Part shown: positions 1 through 7,005 of the stretch, one piece after another
Numbering within the stretch: the stretch's first letter is position 1
How the letters are laid out: every line of letters begins with the position of its first letter
Source of the DNA: an uncultured Planctomycetaceae bacterium
Lineage (GTDB): Bacteria > Planctomycetota > Planctomycetia > Pirellulales > Pirellulaceae
Direction of reading: 5' to 3'
Assembly (NCBI GenBank): GCA_903927685.1
Contig: CAIYOB010000704.1
Span: 1 to 14,057, forward strand
DNA length: 14,057 nucleotides
Made by a program: the position numbers and the translations under genes
Notes under the pieces: generated by a model
What the model saw: the letters and a program-made list of their open reading frames with translations, nothing else
What the model was told of the DNA's origin: nothing
Databases searched by the model: none

Positions 1-275
1 CAGGCGATGAAATGGTCGCTCGCCGGTTCCTCGGGCACCAGCCCGAAATCCCCCAGGGCTTGAGTCATGAACCCCGTGGAGCCGTACAGCTCGTAACCCG
101 CGCTGATTTCCCAGCCGTAGATATAGTCCACGCCGAATTCGACTTGCATCTCCGGGGTGGTGTGGGCTTGCTCGATCTCTGCGCCGTTATCGTTGTAGAA
201 ACTCCTGCCGAACGAGTGGGAGGTCGTTGCACCAGCCGGCCCGCTACTGCGGCCCCAGGCACAGGACCCGACCAT
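1..275 (-). CDS. Partial ORF running off the left edge, possible envelope/beta-barrel protein or gene fragment
   Basis: I do not recognise the family with certainty. A minus-strand frame runs open from an ATG at 275 to base 1 (91 codons plus 2 bases). From about base 230 to the edge its codons end almost always in G or C, as in the neighbouring genes. It reads as plausible protein with alternating aromatic and polar residues (for example VEFGVDYIYGWEISAGYELY), a pattern compatible with outer-membrane beta strands. The first 15 or so residues overlap the last 32 bases of the methyltransferase/PQQ gene, lack a signal peptide, and have no Shine-Dalgarno sequence before the ATG. The true start is therefore doubtful, and the piece could be the remains of a longer gene whose 5' part was lost. 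Coding on this strand is fairly likely; the function is a guess. Confidence 0.45.
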   Translation of the reverse strand, partial: MVGSCAWGRSSGPAGATTSHSFGRSFYNDNGAEIEQAHTTPEMQVEFGVDYIYGWEISAGYELYGSTGFMTQALGDFGLVPEEPASDHFIA

Positions 276-3200
276 CGGACAGCGTGAGGAACAGCAGGCC
301 CTGAGCGGCGGCCAGGCTGTCCCAGGCGGGCGGGGCGTCCAGCATGTACTGGGCCAGCTTCTCTCCGCTGGACGCCGAGGCGGCCCAGAGGATACCGCCC
401 AGGCGTCCTTCATAGGCTTGGGCCAGATCGTCCTCCGGGAACTCGACCGGCGTTCCGGCGACGAACAGGACGTCGCCGGCCAAGGCCAGCGCCTTGCCGG
501 TCAGCGGGAGGGAACTGCTCCAGAGCTTCGTCGAGGGAGCCACGTTGGACGTCGTGGCCAAGCGGGCGCGCGCTTTCCTGCGTTGGGCCTGTTCGGCCGC
601 GGACGCCTTGGCGGTTGCCGGCTTGGCGACCGTCTGCTTCGCCGCCCGCCTGCGGGCGGCCGGGGCCTCGGTCGCGGGGGGCTCGCGAGCCGGCTGGCCG
701 TACGTCCCCGCGTACAGCGTGTAGCCGCTGGTCCGCGGGTCGAACCAGGCCGTGCGTCCGGGCGGATAGCCACGGACTTCGTAGAATCGCGAGCCGTCGA
801 TGACCAGGATGTCGCCGTGGATGCCGCCCAACCCCGTGGGAATGTCGTAGTGCAGCATCGTGTCGATGGTCCAGAACGAGCGGTGTTGCGGAATCGACTC
901 GAGGAACCCGTGCGAGGGAATCAGGTGCGGGTTGGTCACGTCTTGAAGCGGAACCGGAGCGAGGTCCGGTGTGAAGGCCTGGTGCCGCAGATACAGCAGT
1001 CGGTCGTCCGCGAGAAAGACGTCCGCCTTGAAGCCTTCGATACTCATCCCGCTGACCACCTCCCGGTTCTCGACAGGGAAGCCGTTCTCGCCGTAGGGAC
1101 CGTACATCCGCTGCTGGTGCACGACTCGGCCCGAACGCGGTTCGACGGCATACAGGAAAATGCCGCCGTCGATAAAGGAATTCCTCCCGGCGGCGAAATA
1201 CGCCAGGCCGTCCCGAATCAAAATGCTGCCGCTGACCGGCCAGGCCGATTCGAGTTGTCCGTAGGCGCAGATCAGCCGCGGCGGCAGCGGCCGGAACCGC
1301 CAGACGAGCAGCCCGTCGGCCGCCCGCAGGCAGAAGACGGAACCGTCGCGCGAGCCGAACAGCACCAGGCCTTGGTGATACGTCGGCGGCGAGTCCACGC
1401 GGCCGTCGGCAGCGAACCGCCACACGAGCTTGCCGTCCGCAGCGTTCAGGGCGCACACGGCATGCCCGTCCACGTCGGCGGCCAACACCAGACCGGCGGC
1501 AATGACCGGCGCGCTGGTGCGGGTGCCAAGCCGGGTCTCCCAGCGTTTGACCAAGGCGGCGGGGACCTTGGTCTGCGTGGTTCCGGTCCGGGCGTTGTCG
1601 TGGCGATAAGCCGGCCAATCATCCGGCGATTCGGCCACGAGAGCTGCGGAACGGGAGCTGTCGCTGAAGGCCGGCCCCTTTTCCAGCACCGCCTCGTCGC
1701 CGACGTTGATCGGTTGATCGGAGGTGGCAAGTCCCGGCTCCGCGGCCAGCGCGTTCATGCCGTTCAGCAGGACGCTGTTGCAGCACGCGCAGGACGGCGG
1801 CCCCGCATAGTACAGGCCGTTGCAGGGCAGCGGGCCGATACCGCAGGTGCTGCGGATCCACGGGTTGGGGAACTCGGCAGGCGAGTCCAGCCGCAGGAAA
1901 TCGCTGCCGCCGGTCGCGGAGTTGATGTAGTACTGCGCCGTGATGCGGTTCCGGTAGCAGCGGTCGTGCCCCATGGGACCGGCCATCGTCTGATCCAACT
2001 GCTTGACCAGCCGGCCCGTTTCGGGATCGAAGCCATTGACGCCCATCCGATCCAGGCCGAGCGCCGGCGCGGGCCTGCCCGTCGAAGCGTCGTAGGCCGC
2101 GGCCCACACCAGACCGTTCGCCACGTAGACGTCCGGCGGCTTGTGGTGATTGATCGTGACGGGGGTCGTCCACAGCTCCCGGCCGTCGGCCAGGCGGAAC
2201 GCCCGCAACTGTGTGGAATCGGCCAGAAAAGCCGCGCGATCCGAGAGCACGAGCGAGACGGCAATGCCCGAGGGGCCTTTCAGGACGATGGGGGCGGGAG
2301 CACGCCACGCGGCCTGGCCGCTCGCGCGGTCCAGGCAGACGAGTTCCGACGACGTGGCGAAGAGGACGCGGTCGCCGCTGGCCGCCAAACTCGCGCCCTC
2401 GTAGCCTTTCGTGGCCGCGCCGGAGGCGCGCCAGAGTTCGCGGCCCGTTTCGGCGTCCAGAGCCAGGATCTCGTTCCGGGGATCCGCCGACCGCTGGATC
2501 GCCGGTCCATAGGCCTCGGTCCGGAACCGGCTGGTGTTCAGCGCCGAGCGAGTCGGATCGGCCAGGGCCTCGGAGATGTCGGCCTGGTCGCCCGTCACGG
2601 CGAGCAGCACGTCTCGGTCCACCACGAATTCAACCGTCCCCGCCGTCTGCTCAAGCCGCCGGACGACGGCCCCGGTCGACGCCTCGTAGACAGTAATCGG
2701 CGCCGAGTATCCGGGGGTGCAGTAGACCAGATCCCCCACGGCGGCCAGCCGCCGCTGGAGCTGCACAGGCGTTTCCTTGTTGCGGATGTAGATCGGGTGC
2801 CAGTCGGCAAACAGGACCTTCCAGAGGCTGACCCCGTTGTAGGCGTCGCGGGCCACCAGCGCCTGCTTGCCGGGCAGCGCCGGGTGCTCGGCCGAGCCGA
2901 GATCTTCGACGGTGAACAGGCGGCCCCGGGTCGAGACCATGCTGTTGATCGAAGGCAGCGCCAGGTGGGAACGCTGCCATTGGGGCTCGCCCAGCCACTG
3001 GTATCGCCGCGGCGGGCCGACGACGCGGTCCTGAGCGACGGCGTTGTTGTCCGCGCCGTGGAAGTGCTGTTCCCACTCGTCGGTTTCCGGCAGCGGCGGC
3101 TTGACGGTCACCGTCCACGCTCCGTCCCGCTTGACCAGCAACGCGCCGTGGGGGCGGAGCACCCGCAGCAGTTCCCCGGCCGGTGCGGCACCCGCGTCTT

Positions 3201-3567
3201 CGCTGACCACCAAGGTCGCCAGATTGTCCACGTAGGGAAGTCGCTTGCCGCTCCACTGCAGGACCGACACCGGGCCGTACACGCCCAAGGTCCGGATCGT
3301 CCGACGCGCCGTTTCGATCTGCTTGGCGTCCGAGTCCAGTCCCTGCACGACACAGTTGTCCGCCACGCGGAGGGCCGCCGTCAGTTGCCCGTCTCCGCAG
3401 CCCACATGGACGACCAGGCCACCGTGAAAGCCAGCCCAGGCCGCGATCTGCCGGGCCTCGTCCGCCGGTCCCGCCAAGACAGCCGGGGCGACCGCCAAGA
3501 GGATGACGAGCGTCCCACCCCGCCGCCAGGAAACGCACGTTGCACCAGCCGATGCTCGGGACCGCAT
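244..3567 (-). CDS. Exported methyltransferase-fold / PQQ-type beta-propeller fusion protein
   Basis: The product is 1107 residues. I chose the ATG at 3567 because GGAGGA lies six bases upstream and a signal peptide follows (arginines at 15-16, hydrophobic stretch 19-31, AVLA then G near 32). Residues about 48-150 look like a class I SAM-methyltransferase fold: motif I HVGCGDG at 54-60, an acidic residue in QGLDSD near 78, and a late strand RVLRPHGALLV at 135-145. Next comes the DEWEQHFHGADNNAVA junction near 162-178, then repeated PQQ/BamB-like propeller strands such as GRELWR, GKLVWRF and GLLVWRF. A second propeller section opens near 649 with WPAYRHDNARTG. A cysteine cluster (C..PC..CACC) lies near 573-597. 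An Ala/Lys/Arg-rich low-complexity stretch spans about 966-1008. This architecture is familiar from planctomycete proteomes, but its function is unknown. A SAM-dependent domain outside the cytoplasm would lack cofactor, so I infer a structural or vestigial role. The gene lies 168 bp downstream of the glycoside-hydrolase gene, in the same direction. Confidence 0.88.
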   Translation of the reverse strand: MRSRASAGATCVSWRRGGTLVILLAVAPAVLAGPADEARQIAAWAGFHGGLVVHVGCGDGQLTAALRVADNCVVQGLDSDAKQIETARRTIRTLGVYGPVSVLQWSGKRLPYVDNLATLVVSEDAGAAPAGELLRVLRPHGALLVKRDGAWTVTVKPPLPETDEWEQHFHGADNNAVAQDRVVGPPRRYQWLGEPQWQRSHLALPSINSMVSTRGRLFTVEDLGSAEHPALPGKQALVARDAYNGVSLWKVLFADWHPIYIRNKETPVQLQRRLAAVGDLVYCTPGYSAPITVYEASTGAVVRRLEQTAGTVEFVVDRDVLLAVTGDQADISEALADPTRSALNTSRFRTEAYGPAIQRSADPRNEILALDAETGRELWRASGAATKGYEGASLAASGDRVLFATSSELVCLDRASGQAAWRAPAPIVLKGPSGIAVSLVLSDRAAFLADSTQLRAFRLADGRELWTTPVTINHHKPPDVYVANGLVWAAAYDASTGRPAPALGLDRMGVNGFDPETGRLVKQLDQTMAGPMGHDRCYRNRITAQYYINSATGGSDFLRLDSPAEFPNPWIRSTCGIGPLPCNGLYYAGPPSCACCNSVLLNGMNALAAEPGLATSDQPINVGDEAVLEKGPAFSDSSRSAALVAESPDDWPAYRHDNARTGTTQTKVPAALVKRWETRLGTRTSAPVIAAGLVLAADVDGHAVCALNAADGKLVWRFAADGRVDSPPTYHQGLVLFGSRDGSVFCLRAADGLLVWRFRPLPPRLICAYGQLESAWPVSGSILIRDGLAYFAAGRNSFIDGGIFLYAVEPRSGRVVHQQRMYGPYGENGFPVENREVVSGMSIEGFKADVFLADDRLLYLRHQAFTPDLAPVPLQDVTNPHLIPSHGFLESIPQHRSFWTIDTMLHYDIPTGLGGIHGDILVIDGSRFYEVRGYPPGRTAWFDPRTSGYTLYAGTYGQPAREPPATEAPAARRRAAKQTVAKPATAKASAAEQAQRRKARARLATTSNVAPSTKLWSSSLPLTGKALALAGDVLFVAGTPVEFPEDDLAQAYEGRLGGILWAASASSGEKLAQYMLDAPPAWDSLAAAQGLLFLTLSDGRVLCLGPQ

Positions 3568-3735
3568 GGGTAGTCCTCCGTTGCGGTTGAAATCTTGGAA
3601 GCCGTTGCGACAAGACTGGCTTATCAGATGCGAAGGGGGCAAGAAAGTCAATGTCGATCCGCCATGTCGAGGCGCTGTGGCACGCTGAATTCGGCGCTGG
3701 GGAATTGAGAATGGCGGAGTGAAAACCGGGCCGTG

Positions 3736-6684
3736 TCACGGCGGCCCAGCGTCCGGCACGAGCACGACTTCCTGCACCTCGATACCATGCGACTGGGCGG
3801 CGCGGTCGCCGTAGAGCCAGGCTCCGAAGCAGAAACTGACCGACTCGACGTTTTCCGGATGGAAGCGGTCGGCGGGGCGGCCGCGGTTTTCCGGATGCGC
3901 CCAATGGTCGAAGAACCGCAACCGGTCCAGGGGGACTTCGATTTCCTGCCACCGGTCGCTCAACTCGATCACCGTGCCCCAGGGTGCCGCGTCGCGTTCC
4001 AGCAGGACGACTTCCAACCGGTTCGTGTCCGGGGTGGTGCCGCGGGCCCTGATCCGCATCGTCCGACATGATTCCAGCGGCACACGCCGTGGATCCAGCC
4101 CCTCGGGAACGACTTGCCGGAACGACAGGCAACTGGGGGCCCGTCCAAAACTGCTGGTCGCGACTCGCAAGGCTCGGCTTCCCGGCTGGCCGCCGCGGAC
4201 CGTCATCTGCTGCCGCTCGGCCTGGCCTTCGACGCGGATCGGCCGCGCGTCCACGCGGAAGACAGCGAACGGGGCGTCCGGCGGGACGATGTCGACCGGC
4301 CAGCCCCGGCGGCTGTGCGCCAGGGACACGCGTTGCACCTGGAATCCGTGCGGCAGGCTGTGGTTGCGCCCGTACAACCACGCGCCGAAGATGAAACTCA
4401 ACTCATTCAATTCCGTCACCTGGGCCGCACCCGGCGGCGTGCCCCACAGCGGCCTGAGTTCATCCAGGCGGACCACGACGTCGTACCAGTCGGACCAGAG
4501 CGGCACGGTTGTCCCGAAGGCGGCACCGCCCCGCTGGATCAGGCCCAACTCGAACGCGTCGGTCTCGGGCTCGACGGCCCGCGCTCGGACCAGCAACGTG
4601 TCATAGTCGTTGACATCGCCGTCCGCGGCGGCGAGCGGCGCCACAGCCACCCGCGCACCGACCGCCGAATCCGCCGCGAAGCCTGGCGATGTCAGGCTGA
4701 GCGCGGGCCCGGCGGCCAGTTCGGCGACCACGCCCGGCGCACCGTGAGCCTGCGGCGCCGGCGCCGTTGCCTCGGCTTGCCAAACGACGCGCGGCTCGCC
4801 ACGGCTGGTCGGCTCGCCCGCCCCCGGCGGAAACCAGTGCACGCCGCCGGCCGTCTGCACCTCGAGGGACGCCAAGCACTGGCCCGGACGCAGCGCCGCG
4901 CCCGGTACGACGCCTCGGTATTCATAGGGACCGGCTGGCTCGAGCGTCACGGCCTGGGAATCCGCCCAATGGAAACGCACGCTGTGCACGTCGGGGCTGG
5001 CAATTGTCGCCTGGACGGGCACGTCGTATCCCTGCCGCCAGCGGTCAGGCACGCGGAGCCAAACGGCCAGCTCGTTGTTCCGGGGACGAGGTGCGTACCA
5101 ATCGGTCGCCACCGTCGCGGGCAATTCGACTCCCGTCCGTGCCAGCACGTACGCGCCCGGTTCCACTTGCCAGCGGCCGGCCGTGACGGTCGCTGGCTCG
5201 CCTTGGTCCGGCTCCGGCGCGAGCCGGCGGACGCGGAACTGGTCGCCCAGGTCCGGCAAGCGGACCGCGATCTCGCGAGACGTCCAGAGCACTCGTGAGA
5301 CCTCGCGCTGCAAACTGGTCGCGGCGTGGGGATCGCCGACCCAGACGGCGTCCGGGTAAACTTCCAGCCGCCACAGGCCGTCGGCCAGGCGATCCAGGAA
5401 GTACGCGCCGGTCCCGTCGTACTCGACAAGCGGCGAGCGGCCGCAGCCGGCGATTCGCTGCAGCCGTTCCGGGGTCGGCGGCCGCTCGTCCGTCGCGTTG
5501 GCGTTCAGGAACGCCTCGTCGGTGGCCAGGACGCTCAGGTCGCGGGCAAAGTCAAGGCGAAACGGCCCAAACGTCGTGTTGTCCGGATAGGCACCAAACC
5601 GAGCCAGACGCGGCGTCCGCCGGAAAGCCTCGGCGGCGATGGCAAAGCTGAGCGTCTTGCCGGGTGCGTACACGAGGTTCAAGTAATGCGTCTGCCAGCC
5701 GTAGTTGTAAGCCGCCAGCGGCGTGGGATCGTACTGGAATTGGCAGGCGATCTGAGCCCCGCCGCTGCGAAAGGCCCGGGCCATCGCCGGGTACATGACC
5801 CGGCCCGGCACGTCGGCGGCGTCGAACTCGTACACGATCTTCGCCTTGTGGTCCAGGCACGGCAGACGCATCCGCGAATAGTCGTCCACCGCGCTCAGAT
5901 AGTTGCCGCGCAGGCAGCCGCCGGAGACCAGGCCCGTCGGATACCAGCCGAACGTGCAGCCCTCGATCGAAGACTCGGCAACCGCCGACTCGTTGTCCGC
6001 CCAGCCGTTGTAGAAGATCGGCTGGGGCGCGCCGGTCGAACGGACGGCGGCGGCCAGGTCGTCGATGTACTGGCGGACTTGGGTGACGCTCGTGTCCGGC
6101 GCGTACAGCGGCTCGTTGATCAACTCGATCGCCACCACCGCCGGCTCATCCTTGTAGGCTCGCTTGGTGTACGGATTGACGTGCTGCAGGAACTGCCGCA
6201 AGTACGTCTCTTGGGCTCGGCGGGCTTCCGGCTGGGACGTCATCTCCGGCATGCTGAACCGCGACGAGAACCCGCGGTTGCCGACATGGAACGGCCACCA
6301 GGCGATCGGCGTCAGCACGGTATAGATGCCGCGCTCGCGGCAGCAGAACACCAGGTAGTCGAACAGGTCCAGGTGTTCGTTCGCGACCAGGTTGCCCTCC
6401 GTGTCGCTGATCTGCCGGTCGAAGACGTGCAGCCGGATGGCGTCCAGGCCCAGCCGCTGGAAGTGAGCCACGTCGCGTTCGATCGTCCGGCGATGATCTT
6501 CGCCCAGCGTTGACAGTCCTTCGTGGTCGACCGAGAACGGCGCATAGTAGTTCACGCCGAACAGCGCGACCTCCGCCTGGTCGTCGCGCCACCGCATGAC
6601 GCCTTGCGGATCGACAACCGCCCACCGTTCCGCCGGCGCCGCAGCGGTCGCCAGGGCCAGGATCCAGAAATACGTTGAAGTCAT
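3736..6684 (-). CDS. Secreted glycoside hydrolase (GH5/cellulase-like) with duplicated C-terminal domains
   Basis: The product is 982 residues. The ATG at 6684 is preferred over an upstream TTG at 6732: GGAG sits seven bases before it, and the protein then begins with a short signal peptide (hydrophobic YFWILALATAAA, cleavage near APA). Residues about 20-370 look like a cellulase-type (beta/alpha)8 barrel, with FGVNYYAPF near the start, LDAIRLHVFD, and VAIELINEPLY containing the NEP motif. Glu191 is the likely acid/base. Glu286 in KIVYEFD is the likely nucleophile. These assignments follow GH5-like clan A logic and are inferred. After a middle beta-rich part come two related domains, ending in SFIFGAWLYG near 765 and SFCFGAWLYG near 951. 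They resemble galactose-binding or CBM-like jelly rolls. The substrate is probably a polysaccharide, but nothing here says which one. The gene is divergent from the chemoreceptor gene and may be co-transcribed with the downstream PQQ-fusion gene. Confidence 0.85.
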   Translation of the reverse strand: MTSTYFWILALATAAAPAERWAVVDPQGVMRWRDDQAEVALFGVNYYAPFSVDHEGLSTLGEDHRRTIERDVAHFQRLGLDAIRLHVFDRQISDTEGNLVANEHLDLFDYLVFCCRERGIYTVLTPIAWWPFHVGNRGFSSRFSMPEMTSQPEARRAQETYLRQFLQHVNPYTKRAYKDEPAVVAIELINEPLYAPDTSVTQVRQYIDDLAAAVRSTGAPQPIFYNGWADNESAVAESSIEGCTFGWYPTGLVSGGCLRGNYLSAVDDYSRMRLPCLDHKAKIVYEFDAADVPGRVMYPAMARAFRSGGAQIACQFQYDPTPLAAYNYGWQTHYLNLVYAPGKTLSFAIAAEAFRRTPRLARFGAYPDNTTFGPFRLDFARDLSVLATDEAFLNANATDERPPTPERLQRIAGCGRSPLVEYDGTGAYFLDRLADGLWRLEVYPDAVWVGDPHAATSLQREVSRVLWTSREIAVRLPDLGDQFRVRRLAPEPDQGEPATVTAGRWQVEPGAYVLARTGVELPATVATDWYAPRPRNNELAVWLRVPDRWRQGYDVPVQATIASPDVHSVRFHWADSQAVTLEPAGPYEYRGVVPGAALRPGQCLASLEVQTAGGVHWFPPGAGEPTSRGEPRVVWQAEATAPAPQAHGAPGVVAELAAGPALSLTSPGFAADSAVGARVAVAPLAAADGDVNDYDTLLVRARAVEPETDAFELGLIQRGGAAFGTTVPLWSDWYDVVVRLDELRPLWGTPPGAAQVTELNELSFIFGAWLYGRNHSLPHGFQVQRVSLAHSRRGWPVDIVPPDAPFAVFRVDARPIRVEGQAERQQMTVRGGQPGSRALRVATSSFGRAPSCLSFRQVVPEGLDPRRVPLESCRTMRIRARGTTPDTNRLEVVLLERDAAPWGTVIELSDRWQEIEVPLDRLRFFDHWAHPENRGRPADRFHPENVESVSFCFGAWLYGDRAAQSHGIEVQEVVLVPDAGPP

Positions 6685-7005
6685 CGTCCAGCTCCACGTT
6701 CCCAACTTGCTTGTCCGCTGCCACCGGTGCAATTAGCATAAAGGGAACCGGTGCGGAAAAAGAGGGGCGGGCAAATTTTGACGGTTGTCGCCACGCGGCA
6801 CGTGTGCAGCACAATTGCCTAGTGCGTTGTCCAGGCTAGGAGTTGGGGTTGGGTGGCTGGGGTCGAGCCACGAGGTGCGAGTGACGAGCCCCCAGTTCTT
6901 CCCTCTGGGGGCTCGCTGCACTCGACCCCAGGCACCCCAACATTTAGCCTTGACAACGCACTCGCCTCTGTGCTCCAGCCTAGAGCCTTTCGAAAGGGTC
7001 CTCTG
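6685..7005. other. Divergent intergenic region between the hydrolase and chemoreceptor genes
   Basis: This 321-bp gap must carry the promoters of two divergent genes. It holds repeat copy A (6821-6962). On the hydrolase side there are two direct copies of ACCGGTGC (6723-6730 and 6747-6754, 24 bases apart) around an AT-richer patch. On the receptor side there is a perfect 12-bp palindrome CCTTTCGAAAGG (6986-6997), just before the GTG start at 7006. I could not identify a convincing -35/-10 pair in either direction. A TATGCT on the minus strand near 6740 could be a -10 box for the hydrolase, but it has no good partner. Confidence 0.5.
6821..6962. repeat. MITE-like palindromic repeat, copy A
   Basis: This is a 142-bp element whose ends are inverted repeats: AGTGCGTTGTCCAGGCTA at 6821-6838 matches the reverse complement of 6945-6962 at 17 of 18 positions. 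Inside are nested inverted arms: TGGGGTCGAG facing CTCGACCCCA, and at the centre CGAGCCCCCAG (6885-6895) facing CTGGGGGCTCG (6905-6915) across a 9-base loop. The element has no coding capacity. It aligns without gaps to 10252-10393, with about 20 differences by hand count. I see no clear target-site duplication. A non-autonomous transposable element or a REP-like repeat would both fit. Confidence 0.85.

Noticed and set aside
418..3573. A 1051-codon plus-strand open frame opposite the PQQ-fusion gene
   Set aside because: It is an antisense shadow caused by G/C-rich third positions; it is Arg/Gly/Pro-rich with no domain, while the minus-strand frame has clear motifs, a signal peptide and a ribosome site.
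6950..6986. TTGACA at the right end of repeat copy A as a -35 box for the receptor gene
   Set aside because: No acceptable -10 element lies 16-18 bases downstream, and in copy B the box is TTGACG with no -10 either.
6853..7005. An upstream GTG start that would add 51 residues to the receptor
   Set aside because: The added residues are translation of repeat copy A and the segment after it. The GTG at 7006 has a ribosome site and leads directly into the first membrane helix.
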